Shown here one piece after another: positions 10,295 through 22,574 of a stretch of 64,000 bases of DNA. The notes beneath the pieces are model-generated. The model ran no database searches, was not told where the DNA came from, and saw only the letters and a program-made list of their open reading frames with translations. Made by a program: the position numbers and the translations under genes. Position 1 is the first letter of the stretch. Each line of letters begins with the position of its first letter. The DNA lies in assembly GCF_019578655.1 (NCBI RefSeq), contig NC_063262.1, forward strand, positions 10,051,582 to 10,115,581. Reading direction: 5' to 3'. This DNA comes from Ricinus communis. Lineage: Eukaryota > Streptophyta > Magnoliopsida > Malpighiales > Euphorbiaceae.

Positions 10295-12992
10295 ATGTTG
10301 AGAAGAAGATTACTTTCTTCACTTATTTCATCAACCTCAATTCTCAAACCCAAAATCAACCCAAAACCCATATCCACCCTGATCCCACAATTTCAGTCTC
10401 ATTCTCTGCAATGCCCAAAACCCAATAATTGTGAAGCATTTGAGTTTATGGGTATTAGGAGTTATAGTATTTTGAGTTTAAATGACTTGAGGGATAAAGT
10501 GCCCAGAAAGCTGAAGACAAGGAAAGGACGTGGAATTGGGTCTGGCAAAGGAAAGACTGCCGGGAGAGGTCATAAAGGACAGAAAGCGAGAGGTACAATG
10601 AAGTTTGGCTTTGAAGGTGGTCAGACACCAATGCGACGGCGTTTGCCTAAGAGGGGATTTAAGAACCCGTTTAGCCTCACTTTTCAGGTATCATGATTTT
10701 TAGTTGTAGATTTCAATGTGGCTAATAAGTAGTATACATTATAGAAAAATTGGATACTAATTTACAAAATCATGGTTTATTATATTTAGCTAGAAGAACT
10801 CTTTTTTGTTTCTGGGTCTGTGTGTCTCCTACTTACTAGTTTAGGACTAACTATTACTCTAGTTTACTTGAGTTTGATATGCAACTAAGAAAGAAAATTG
10901 CACTGTTACTCTCCGATTTTGAAGGAATTAACTAAGCATAAAAAAAAAAAGGGGCCCTTGACATATTCAGAATTCTCAATTGGAAATGCGCGAATTATGA
11001 GCATGAATTATTGAAGAGGCATTTCTTCAAACACCTGCAAAAGGGTCCGTATAGTTTCCCATGCTTGGAAGCTTCTTTTGAGTTTTTAATCTAAAAAAGT
11101 GCCACCACTTTTAGTCTGTCTTCGAGGACTGTGAGTGTGTATGGGTGATCTTTGTAAAAGGAAAAGCAAAGTATCATATGGGAAGCAGTTTCTAACAGCG
11201 AGTTTAACGTTGATGTTATGATGGGTATGATTGTATAAAAATAAAAATTATTTGTGGCCTTAGTAAAAGGAAAAATGTTATTGCTCACAGCAGAAGTCTT
11301 ACTGTTGCATGTTCCCTTCCATTGCGATATTTGACAAACATTATCCATTTTAACCTTTTAATGGGATACTCTTAATCATTTTGTTGCTTTTGTTTGCTTC
11401 TTGACCTACTTGTGTATGGCAGCCAGTAGGGTTGGGAAAGATTGCAAAACTTATAAACGAAGGGAAGATAGATTCTCATGAATTAATCACAATGAAAACT
11501 CTCAAGGTACAATAGCATCCTTCTAATAATCGTCAAATTCTTAACCGCCTTCCATGGTGGACTTTGGATTATGTTGATCATTGCAGATGTTATAACAGGA
11601 AACTGGGGCCATAGGAAAGCAGATAGAAGATGGAGTAAGACTGATGGGACGTGGTGCTGATCAAATTAAATGGCCTATTCATCTGGAGGTAAATATTATT
11701 TTGACAAGTTTTGCTTTGTCTGCTGAACTTATAGCAATTGTTTTATTTTCTGTCTCATTTTCTGGAGTTTTATCTTATTGCATTTCTTTTGCATCTGTAA
11801 TTGTTAATTTTGCCAAAGTCATGGTGCTTTATACATGGCAGCTAGTGGCTCACTGCGCTTGTAGCCGCTATTATATTAGTCAGACATTTTCCAAGATGTA
11901 AATGTTGCTACTCTTGAGAATCTTCTAGTGTTGTTTCCTAACCTTCAAGATGGCTAAATTTATGCCTTTTTTTGTTTGATTTACACATCTACTCTTGTCA
12001 CTATTTTCTTGTTGTTTAAGCTTTAATAGACAACCAGATATCAAACAAGCAGTTAGAAGGGTGCTTCACAAATTACATATTATTTTTCTTCTGCTTCTCT
12101 TTGAAACAATGAACGAGCCAAGTTTATTAATTGTGGAAGCTGTTTTTAACTGGGTTCTGGAGAAACAATTATAGGAAATCCTGTTATTTCATGAAGGGAG
12201 AGAAATCCTTTTTTCTCCTTCATATTGAATGTAGTCTGTCACTTTGAGGTTATGAGAACCTTGTGAATTCCCTATTCTTATCGAAGAAAAGGAACAAGAA
12301 AAACCGAAATCTTCATAATGTTTGAAACAAGCCAGCAGTAATTGCGTCAATTTTATATAATATGAAGCTGTAAGTTTTGAAACAAGAAAAAGCAGCAGGA
12401 AATCACGGCATTGAGTAATTATTATAATGTTAGAAACAAGTTGAAACTTATGTCAAATTTATATGTGTGAAATTTGTATTTGCTTTTGCTACTAGTGTAA
12501 ATTTGCTTCTTAGTTAACTGCTAAAACATTATGAGTTCTTGGCTATATGCAGTAGTTTTTCTTTTTTCTTTTTTTTTTGTTGCTGGTTGTCTAAATCGAT
12601 AATAGATTTCAAATTGATAAAGCAGCTCACTATTATGCTCTTGATCCTATAATTATCAGTCAATTTATAGCATAGAATATTTTGCTTTCTGCATGCAATT
12701 CAATCTTGTGCTGACAACTGAAAATTTGCAGGTGACAAGAGTGACTGTAAGAGCAAAGCAAGCAGTTGAAGCTGCTGGTGGGTCTGTAAGAAGAGTGCAT
12801 TATAACAAGTTGGGCTTGCGAGCACTGCTCAAGCCTGAATGGTTCGAAAAGAAGGGCAGATTGTTGCCAAAACCAGCCAGGCCTCCACCGAAGCTAAAAG
12901 ATAAAGTTGATAGCATTGGCCGCTTGCCTGCTCCAACCAAACCTATTCCATTTTATGCTGAAGACAAAGAAGCAGTCTCTACTCCTGCTTGA
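10295..12992 (+). CDS. MRPL15: Mitochondrial large-subunit ribosomal protein uL15m (nuclear gene, 4 exons)
   Basis: Coding exons are 10295-10687, 11423-11506, 11599-11688 and 12732-12992, all phase 0, giving 275 residues. The first ~55 residues are Arg/Ser-rich and almost free of acids, fitting a mitochondrial presequence. The L15 signature follows: [20 protein letters not shown], then [16 protein letters not shown] and [15 protein letters not shown] near the end of exon 1. The rest carries the conserved C-terminal domain with [10 protein letters not shown] and the plant extension ending near [10 protein letters not shown]. The protein binds large-subunit rRNA. All introns are GT-AG. The exon 3 acceptor is unusual: a closer-to-consensus TTGCAG 12 nt upstream (ending 11586) would add an in-frame TAA, so 11599 is the productive start. 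The gene looks functional. Confidence 0.96.
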
Positions 12993-13974
12993 GTTTATCA
13001 TATGACCATTCTCGAAGTTACCATTTTGTACTCTGATTTTTATGAAGAACTGTATAAGCAGATTTTGGTTCCTGTCCAAATGTTAGTTCCTGCCATTTTT
13101 TCACGCATATTTCCGTCTTTTAAAACTTGGTTTTGTGGACAAGTGAATTTGTCAGGTGATGTTTTGATGGGCTCTTATAGGAATAATGGCAATTTGCTTA
13201 TATGGGGTCATAGCTCTATATTCACTTATTCATATTTTTTTTCCCTGAAAAGGATAATTCACCTCAATTTCAAATTCTATTTTTTTTCCATTCTTGTAAA
13301 AGAATGTTACCAAGTTTAGAGTAATTGTTTTAAAAAGAATTCACTTCAATTTTACTAGTAGAATTCAATTTGAAAAATATTAATTTATTTAATATTTAAT
13401 ATGAGAGAATCAATTATCAATGGGAAGGAAAAATTTTGAACTCCCTAAAATACTCATATAATTAATCAATAATTATTAATTTTATCCTAATTCTATATGC
13501 AATTAACTAATTCAGTGTCCACTCTTTGGATAGAAATTATTTTACATAAATAAAATATTTATGTGAATTAAAATTAATATGAACATTTATAGTATTATTA
13601 AAAATAAATTATTTGAATGTAAATATAAATTTATATAAAAATATGAAATTAGACTTTCTTTATATATATAAAAATATTAAATATTTAATTTGAATAAGGA
13701 AATGATCAAGAAATATTATACATATAATGGAATTAATTTGAATAAGTAAATAATTATGAATTATTATACAAATTGGAGAATTCTATTATTTGAGGATTAT
13801 AAACTTTTGTAACACAATTTTAGAAATAATTTTTTCAAATTTCCTTGCACTTTAATTATATTGGAGATGAAAGTAGAATATATGAATAAAAGAATAGTCA
13901 TTAATAAATTGATTATAGTAATAAAATAGTTTTGTGTCCGTCCTTTGGACGGAAGTCATTTTATACGAATAAAA
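12993..13974. other. L15 3' flank and AT-rich intergenic DNA
   Basis: The 3' UTR of the L15 gene should lie in the first few hundred bases. From about 13300 the sequence is very AT-rich with no coding signal. Two similar blocks, about 13515-13560 and 13932-13975, share a TGTCC..TTTGGA..GAA..ATTTTA pattern and look like diverged copies of one short repeat. Confidence 0.5.
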
Positions 13975-14370
13975 TGTGACTAAATACATAATGGGTCCCT
14001 GGACTTGTCTCATTTTTTACAATTGACCAACGAACTCAACTTTAATTCAATTAAACCTCTCAATTTTGTGGATTGTTACTTTTAACCTATTCAATCACAT
14101 ACGTTATGCGTGTGTATTTTATACTATCTAAAAACGTATAAATTTGAATAAAATAATAATATATTTAAAATATAAAAAAGTGGCTAAATATAAAAATGGC
14201 CCCCTAAACTTGCCTTATTTTTGCAATTAGCCCTCCGAATTCAACTTTGATTTAATTGGACCTCTTAATTTTATAGATTTTTATTTTAATCCCTTCGATC
14301 ACAGATGTTATGAGTGTGTGTTTTACACCATCTAAAAGACGCATAAGTTTGAATAAAATAATAATATTTA
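13975..14370 (+). repeat. Diverged tandem duplication, unit about 195 bp
   Basis: The segment beginning near 13975 recurs beginning near 14172 with the same order of landmarks: a GG..CCCT..ACTTG motif, an AATT-rich stretch, a TCAATTTTG/TTAATTTTA stretch, a GTTATGxGTGTGT block, and TTTGAATAAAATAATAATAT. Divergence is clear, roughly a fifth of positions by eye. It resembles part of a non-autonomous transposon. Confidence 0.75.
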
Positions 14371-14859
14371 AAAAATAAAATAAGTAAATAAAATAAAACT
14401 TAAAACGAGTTTTAGCTCTCATACAAAACTTGTTTTTTTTTTTTATATTTATTAAATATTTTCTTTCTATGGTTACTAGTATGGGCATAGTCTATGAGAA
14501 TAAAAAGAAGTACTTGATGATATAAAAGCCGAAGGATTTAAACGGTTTATTTTAGTCCTTTGAAAAATATATTTTTTATTTTATTTTATTTAAAAATCCT
14601 AGAACAAATCATACGATGATGGGGTGAGAAAAATAATTTAAAATAATTAAATGGTTGAGTGTAAAATTATAAAATATTTAATACTAATTAATATATATCT
14701 TTCTAGATTATTTAATGCATCTCTTTAATACTCATACAATTATTATTTTTTAATAGTTCTTTTCTCTTATAAAATTTTAAAGTCGCCATAATTTAAAGAA
14801 ATAACTTAATAATCATAGAAAAATCCCTCTGAAGAGAGAGAAAGCAAGTTACAACCTTG

Positions 14860-14863
<4 letters not shown>

Positions 14864-14917
<54 letters not shown>
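14864..14917. repeat. (TA)n microsatellite
   Basis: An uninterrupted TA dinucleotide run of about 54 bp in intergenic DNA. Confidence 0.95.
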
Positions 14918-14921
<4 letters not shown>

Positions 14922-15145
14922 AATACATTCCTAATTTTAGTCAAATTAATTAGTAATTAATATAATTCAGGACTAATGCTATTATAATTTCATACATATT
15001 TTTATTCCTAAAAGGAAGTGATGAATTACTATATCACACAAATTTATATCTATAATGGCGTTCAAATAACTCAATGCAAGTTTTTGTAAAAATTAATGAC
15101 AATAAGTTGGCAATAAAAAGGTAAGATATTTTTAATTTATTCTAT

Positions 15146-15147
<2 letters not shown>

Positions 15148-15202
<55 letters not shown>
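15148..15202. repeat. (TA)n microsatellite
   Basis: A TA run of about 54 bp that ends exactly where the 300-bp tandem duplication of the MULE 2 left end begins. The run may have helped create the duplication. Confidence 0.95.
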
Positions 15203-15205
<3 letters not shown>

Positions 15206-15796
15206 GAGTTTTATTGTTATATCTTATAGTAAATTTAAATTATATATAATAGGCTTAAATGCAACTTAAATCACGATCTTTGCCTTTGTCTTATAATTTT
15301 AACCAATCCTTTCAATTTTGGCAATTTCTATTATAAGCTTTTAAAAACTTGCAAACTGAAGCATAAACATAAACTTTGTTTAAAATGAAATAACATGGCT
15401 AACGAGGCTTGTTAAGGTTGTCTAGCTTAAATAAAAAGTATTGCCACGTAAGAAACCCCTTTTTCCATTATCAAAATGCATTGTTTGATCATGTTATATA
15501 TAATTGAGTTTTAAAGTTATATCTTATAGTAAATTTAAATTATATATAATAGGCTTAAATGCAATTCAAATCATGATCTTTGCCTTTTTCTTATAATTTT
15601 AAACAATTCTTTCAATTTTGGCAATTTCTATTATAAGCTTTTAAAAACTTGCAAATTAAAGCATAAACATAAACTTTGTTTAAAATGAAATAACATGGCT
15701 AACGAGGCTTGTTAAGGTTGTCCAGCTTAAATAAAAAGCATTGCCACGTAAAAAATCCATTTTTCCACTATCAAAATGCATCATTTGATCATGTTA
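15201..15796 (+). repeat. Tandem duplication (2 x 300 bp) containing the left TIR of MULE 2
   Basis: Positions 15201-15496 and 15501-15796 align at an exact 300-bp offset with only scattered substitutions and no visible indel. Each unit holds about 50 bp of flank plus about 245 bp of the MULE left terminal inverted repeat. Because flank is copied too, the duplication came after insertion of the element. Confidence 0.95.
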
Positions 15797-16379
15797 GCCC
15801 TAAAATATCTAAGTTGTTACTGAAATCCCTAATTAATTTTTTATAAAAGAAACAAAAAATTGTCGATCCTTAACTCCTCTTTAAGAAAAACATAAAGTAA
15901 TTTGTCATCCATGGCGTAAAAAATGACTTTCTTTGCTATTGGTATCTAGTAATTTCTCAAAGAAAATTGTTTAGAAGGATATAGTGACATCAATTGCGAG
16001 TTGGACCAGTGAGTTAGTGAAGAATCTTGTGGTCCCTTTTCATGTGGTCTCTAGTGCTAGTGTTTGTTGTGTTAATGGCCAACAAGTAGGGTTCCTTTAC
16101 TATTAGACTTTAGCTATAAGTGTTATTTTTTCGAAGCTTCGCATCTTAATAAGTGTTATTTTATGAAATCTTTGAATAGCATTCTTAAAGTTTGTCTATA
16201 TGTCTCCTTGTTTGGTGGTCCCTGCATTTAGGGTTATTTTTATTATCTTAGCTCACATTTTAACTATTTAAGCAATTTTTATTGTCCTTATTAGGGCTTG
16301 TATGGTTTATTATTAAGGTTAGTTGAAACTATTGAAATCTAGTTTCTTACTCATGATTTTTTTTATGCTTATTGCATTA

Positions 16380-16661
16380 ATGGTAAATTTTCTATTTATT
16401 TCCATATTGGTGGCAAAGTGTTTGCAATTAGTGCTGATACTTATAATTAGGTGGGAAAATCAAAGAGAAGCATGGGTTTGATCTTGATAGATTTGATTTT
16501 TTTGATCTATGTAATGAAGTTAAAAAGTTAGGGTTTGTCATACATGGTAAGATTGTTTATAGAATACCTGGCGTGAGTGTTTTTAGTGAATATAAATAGA
16601 TGAAAGATGATGTATTTGTAATGGAGATATTCCATCATCTTAGGAATGCTTTTAGAATGGT

Positions 16662-16721
<60 letters not shown>

Positions 16722-18440
16722 TGATAAGGTAGATGTAGTTGAAATAGATTTGTTGGGTAAAAAAATATTGTTGGTGAAAGAAGTTACTCCCAAGATGTGG
16801 TAGATGTAAGTGGATGAACCTAAAGAGGTAAAAGAATAAGAAGAATATGATGCAGTTGATGTAGATATTGTCATGGAGAATAAGATCAGGGAACTAAAAA
16901 ATAACTTTGTTGAACATGATAGTGACCATGATCCAGACTATTATCATATTGGTTAAAATGATACAGATGATGGCTTGTCAACCCATGAACTAGCTACAAA
17001 TGATGTAGAGTAAATAGAGGCTAGACAAACAAGGCAAAATTTAAAAGACCTGGTGTTGATATATAAGTGATATTATAAAAAAGTTCGATATAGAAAGTAG
17101 TTTAGAGACTACAAAAGCTAATACTACTGAAGGAAAGCTAGATGACAATGGATTTATATCTAAATATAATGATTCAAATGGTGATGTTAATTCATTTTGT
17201 ACAAGTGAAGAAGAAGCTGTAACTGATGAGTGGTGTAGTAGAAGGAGGAGAAAGAAAGTGAGTTATAATCCTAAATGTGAGCATAAGGGTTTCATTTCAT
17301 CATTGGAATGAGGTTTGAAAGCTTAACTCATTACACGACAGCTGTGATAAGATATGCAATCTGTAATGGATGCAATATACAAATTATAAGGTCCAATATT
17401 AACCAATTGGAAGCAAAATGTGAGCTTGGGTGTCAATGAAGGTTGTATGACAACATGATACCAAAGGATGAGACTTTTGCTATAAAGTTCCACTATGGTG
17501 AACATCACTGCCATAAGAAAATAAAAAATAGGCAAGCAACAACTATATGGATTGCTAAGGAGTATCTACATAGATTTAGATTGGACCCTAACTAGGGCAT
17601 CAAAGACTTAGAACATGACTTGCTTGATAAGTATTTTGTGAGCATAAGTAACTGGAAACTGTATAGGGCAAAGTGGAAAGCTTTGGAAATGCTTAGATGA
17701 TTTGTATATGATCATTACACAATGCTAAGGTCTTACAAGGCAGAGTTGATAAGGGTTAATAAAGAGGGCATATTTGATTTCCTTTTGGATGAGGGTACAG
17801 TATTTAAAGGTTTCTTTATAGGTTTTAGCTCTTTAAGAAAGATGTTTCTCAATTGCTATAGACCCATCTTAAGATTTGATGGGTGTTTTTTAAAGACTTT
17901 CTTAGGATGAGCACTATTGACAATAATGGCAAAAGATGGTAATACCCAAATTTTTCTTGTTTGTTGGGCAATAGTGGATGTAAAAAATAAATATTTCTGG
18001 TCATGATTTTTTAAACTTATATTTGAGGAGTTACATATAGTTGATAGGATTGGGTGGACATTTGTATCTGATCAGCAGAAGATAATACTTATCTAGCATG
18101 TTATGTTTAATATAGTTCTTTAGTTTTTTTTTGCTTTTATGGTTTATTCACTCATGGTTGCCTTTATTTGTAAGGACTCATCAATGCCATTAGCAAGTTA
18201 ACTCTATTTGTAGAGCTGCAATTTTGCAATACACTTTTTCTACTAATAACTTCTTATGTAAGATCTATAGTTTTTTCAAGGGCTGCTTATGCATCTACAT
18301 CAGCTAAAAGAGGTGCAGGAGGGGGGCAAGACATCAAATAGAGGAAGAAGCTTGGGTGGTAGAGATGTTAGAGGCAGAGGCTAACATAAAGGCAATACTT
18401 CATTACAAGTTCTAGAAACTCAAAAAAGCAATGCAAAATA
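16380..18440 (+). pseudogene. MULE 2 transposase (mudrA-like), broken
   Basis: An N-terminal PB1-like domain common in plant MULEs is readable at about 16385-16640 (YFHIGGKVF, then EVKKLGF and RIPGVS). An acidic linker follows, then the DDE catalytic region: FDGCFLKTFLG near 17875, AIVDVKNKYFWS near 17965 and GWTFVSDQQK near 18053. Loss of similarity straight after SDQQK fits the intron known at this place in related MULEs, but the SWIM finger region is then missing, so there is a large internal deletion before the basic tail near 18290-18440. Stops occur at 16460, 16597, 16800, 16955, 17908 and elsewhere. A TA microsatellite has expanded within the frame. Confidence 0.85.
16662..16717. repeat. 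(TA)n microsatellite inside the MULE 2 transposase frame
   Basis: A run of about 27 TA units lies between the PB1-like domain and the acidic linker. On the plus strand it is translated as alternating Tyr-Ile. It is absent from the corresponding place in MULE 3 and is a late expansion. Confidence 0.95.
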
Positions 18441-18782
18441 AAGTGGACATATTTGTTATTTTATTAGTAGTGGCTTATTATGTTATTATTAAGATTGTAA
18501 TCAGTCTTATGAAATACTGAACAAATTTTTTTATCTCAACTTCACGATATTACTCAATGAGAGTTAAACCTATATTTTTGTCTTAACATTTAATTATCTC
18601 TTTTAGAATTATCCATGTCACTTCAGCTAGAATGAAAATAACAATTTTTGCATTAACTAAATAACTTGTCATTCATAATTATCAATATAGCTTACATATC
18701 CAAGCTACATGTACTGCCCTTACATATTATATTAAGGCAACATCATCTTCTCTATAAATATAGTACTACCAACACCATATAC

Positions 18783-19310
18783 TTACAATCTCAATACGTA
18801 GATCAATATACAAACCATAACAAACAACGATATCTTTAAATATGATTTTCCTTCAACAAGCTTTACCTTAAGAACTTTGTTCTCAACAATTAGTTAAGTC
18901 TTCTTGTACTCCATTTCTTCAAATTTCTTTTCCAATCATATTAGCTTATCATTCTTGCATAAGGTAGCTTCAATCTTTTCATTCAATATTCTTTCCATTT
19001 AAGCTTTACATCTCACTTGCTATTTCAAGCTATCCCTTTGAGCCTTGAATATAAGCATTAAGCCTCTTAGGAAGCATGGTAATTCCTTCTCAAACCATTA
19101 GAAGAAATGGCAGCTATCATGCTTAGCAAAATATTTAAAAAAGAAATTGAAATTAGTGTCAATCCTAGAAAGAGAATATCACATTATAGAATATATTATC
19201 TTACCATTCTAATTGGACATCGGTAGAATCTTCTTCTAGGATTCTTGTCACTCCATGAAGTTAAAAAGTCAGCTACCATGTCATGCCCACAATACTTTAT
19301 AGAAATCACA
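18783..19310 (-). pseudogene. GRF-type zinc-finger protein with C-terminal membrane segment (MULE 2 second gene), broken
   Basis: On the minus strand an exon from about 19310 to 19206 reads IKYCGHDMVADFLTSWSDKN then PRRRFYRCP, the GRF zinc-finger pattern with its first Cys replaced by Ile, and ends at a GT donor. A second exon from about 19115 contains CHFF-stop-WFEKE, a long Lys/Glu-rich region likely to be helical (with stops) and a hydrophobic end KISLFVMVCILIYVLRL before the stop at 18783. The domain order equals that of 8089-8620. It is convergent with the transposase and inside the TIRs, so it belongs to the element. Confidence 0.7.
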
Positions 19311-19720
19311 CCTGAATACTATGCTTGTAAGGTACTTAAATCTTATAAGCTCTGAGGAGTTTCTCGATACTATTTGAGTGAAAGATGAAGAGTACTTAAG
19401 GGGTTTAGAGCATGCACTGCTCAATCGGCTGTTATTGTGAAAGAGAGATTAGGGTTTTCAGAGTGATATACTAACAACTTAGAGATTTTAGGGATGTAAT
19501 AACTAAAAGTTGCATTTTGAGAGTGGAGAAAAAGGGGTATCTTACGTGGCAATACCTTTTAATTGAGCTGGACAACCTTAACAAGCCTCGTTAGCCATGT
19601 CTATGTTTATGCTTCGATTTGTAGGTTTTTAAAAGCTTATGATAGAAATGCCAAAATTGAAAATATTGGTTAAAATTGTAAAAAATAGAAAAAATCGTGA
19701 TTTTTATTGCATTTAAACTT

Positions 19721-22560
19721 ACATAAAATTTTAAGATATTTTGAATTCAATATTGTTACTTTATTATTAGTGAATCCAATGCAATAGGTCAAGCAACATA
19801 TAAGAAAATATTATCTAAACTTTTTAATATTTATTATTTAATATTAATTTTTTACTCTTCTTTATCATGAAAATTTAAAATTCAATCCTTACTATTTTTA
19901 AGAAGTAGAATTTTTATTTTTTATTTATTTATAATAATATTACTATTAGAAGTAATATATTGTAAGGTTAAACTTTTTAAAAACATTATTAAAATTAGAA
20001 CATTGAAATTTTTTCATATTTTTTTATCAACATGGAGATTTTATTTCAATATTTTTATTAAATTATTATTAAAATAATTTAATTAAATTATTATTAAAAA
20101 TAATTATTATATATTACTTTATATAAAATTATTTGAATTGTAACAATCCATTAATTTTTTAAAGTATATAATAACATTTGAGTCCCGATTACACGATATA
20201 AAACAATACTCATAAAATAATTAAATATGTTTAGTAAATATTATATTATTATTTGGTAGAAATTTGTTGAGCGTCCCATGTGTGTACGTACACGAATCAT
20301 TATAATTAATGCGCTTTGAAATTGAATTTTTAATCAGATTTACGTGAATTCCTAAGCTCAATTGATAATTTATTTAGATATTGAAAAAACACCACAACAA
20401 TTATAGTTAAATATTGTAAATCATTGCATAAAGTAAATTAAAAGGCTTGTATTAAAATTGCTGAAAATGAAAATTTGCATAAACAACTAATTGTTTGAAA
20501 ATAAATGCAAAAAATAAATGAAAGAAATAGTTTACTGAAAATTAAAATATTTGCAGAGAATTTATGTTTGAGTATTTGAATATTATAGTGTAGTTCTTAT
20601 CGTTAATTATTGATGCTGGATTCTCCTCCTTGATGTATGCTTCTACTTTTTATAGGAATCCCCAAGTTCCATTTGAGGTATGTTTTCGTATTTTATGCAT
20701 GTAAAGCCCTCATTATCTCATTTACTTGGAGAGTTGAAGTACAAAAGTGGTGGTGACTTGGACATAATCACTGCATAATTTCTTTTACCTCTTCTTCCAC
20801 GTGCTAAATCCTTTAATTGTTTGCTTTAATTATTAATTAATTAATTAATTTAATTAGTTAGTTAGATAAAATAATCATAGGCCAAATAATTGCCTTTCGT
20901 GCATGTTTTGGTCAGTATTGGCCAATTACACATGTAATTTAGCTTCATTGTTTCTCCTGCATTTAACACTTGCAACTGTAAATAAGCCACACATTTTTTT
21001 TTCTTTTGTTTTTCTCTCTTTACCGTCTTTCTTTTCCACTTTGCATCACCACCAACAGCCTTTTCACCGCTCAACGTCGGTGTTATATCACTGCTGCTTT
21101 CTTCTGTGACGTCATATGCTCAAGCATTTCAACCCATCTAAAATTGCTCTCTCTCGGTTTTTGGTGTGATATCAACTTGGTTGGATTCAAACTGTACCCT
21201 CAACCCTTGTACCTCATACTTGAGTTATTACTAAAAACTATATCCACCTGCAAAAAACATAAACCTTTCTAAGTTTACTGAAGAAAATAGTTAAAAAAAG
21301 TATATTTTTCACCTAAAATATTTGATTTTGTGTTTATTTGTTGGCTAATTATACATAATTATTTAAATTACTAGAAAAAAGTTTTAGTTAGTAGCATGAT
21401 ATATATAGAGAAATTAGTTTTAGGATATGACTTTTTTTTTTTGGGTTGGATTCCCAAGAACATTTCCAACTTAGGACTCTAGATCTTCAAATATCCAATT
21501 TACTTGGGACTATTTTTTTGAAAATATTATTTGAATCCCCAAGAATATTTTCAATTTGGAATTCTTGAACTTTAATTTTTAAATATTACTTAGATCCCCA
21601 AGAACATTTTCAATTTGAGGCTTCTGAATTAAATATTATCAGTTAATTTGTGGAATCCGATAAACAAATATAAAACACCAAAGAACTAATTGGAAATCTT
21701 ATATTAAAATATTATCTAATCAAAATTGCATTTAATTGGCTATTAATAATTTTTATAAAATTAGCTATAATAACAAAATTTCATAAATAATTGAATTTTT
21801 TAAACTATTTGGCCAAGTAAAAACTACTAAAGAGTGAACTTTAAATTTCTGTGAGGTCTAAATTATAAAAATTCTATAGGCAAACCTTATAATTATGTTA
21901 AATTTCCAAAAATAGTTTGGTATCTTTAAAATTTTACTGTGTATTTAGAATTTCTGTTGGATGTTGAAAATAGTAAGTTCATAGTTTTTTAATAATTAAT
22001 TTTTTTTATAGCTACTTTTCTGAAAACTGCTTTTTTGAAAAAAAAAAAAACAATTTATATGTTCTTTTCCATCCTCAATATCAATACTAAGTGATTCCTA
22101 TAAGGTGGTTCCACCCTGATTGTACCGAGAAAATGATCATTAACCAATAGAATATCTCCCTATTGTATTTTTTATAAAGTATAAACTATTTTATAAAAGT
22201 GAGGGAATGAATATATATATATATCAAATAGGAGTCATTAAATTCCGAATTTAGCAATGCAATATTGAGATTTTACTTGAATCTGAAATTAAAAGTTTTT
22301 CCTTTCTAAGTTTAATTACTTAACAGTACCTAAGTTTTGGTAGTTCTTTCTAAACATATCCAATTCTTTTTAACTTTCACAAAATAAAGTACCATAGAAT
22401 GAATATCTCTTCAAATATAAAATTCTGAAAGAAATTCAAAAAACAGATACAAATAAATAAATAAATAAAATTGATAAATCAGCAAACATGCTCAATCATT
22501 AAGAAACCAAAACAAAACTCGTCGTTTTGATACAAATAAGAAAACAAAACATAAATAAAA
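19721..22560. other. AT-rich intergenic DNA without a recognised gene
   Basis: No coding region is supported here. A segment near 21449-21620 carries three copies of a CCCAAGAA-AT-TTT/CCAA motif spaced about 85 and 61 bp apart, part of a degraded tandem repeat. Open stretches at 20862-21272 on both strands overlap one another and have no family features. Confidence 0.6.
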
Positions 22561-22574
22561 AGCTAGACTTGCCT

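Larger units (their letters stand above)
15552..19720 (+). mobile_element. Mutator-like element (MULE 2) with long TIRs
   Basis: Long terminal inverted repeats of about 270-285 bp lie at 15552-15834 (with an extra copy of its outer part at 15252-15496) and 19448-19720. The right arm read on the minus strand follows the left arm through matching landmarks, including ATGGCTAACGAGGCTTGTTA and TAAGTTGTTA. Inside are a plus-strand MULE transposase with PB1-like and DDE regions and a convergent minus-strand GRF zinc-finger gene. I could not identify a convincing 9-bp target duplication. Both genes have stops, so the element is no longer autonomous. Confidence 0.9.

Noticed and set aside
11644..11901. 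Open frame starting in L15 exon 3 and running into the intron
   Set aside because: It reads through the GT donor at 11689; the intron part has no conserved protein, and the downstream exon restores the L15 family sequence.
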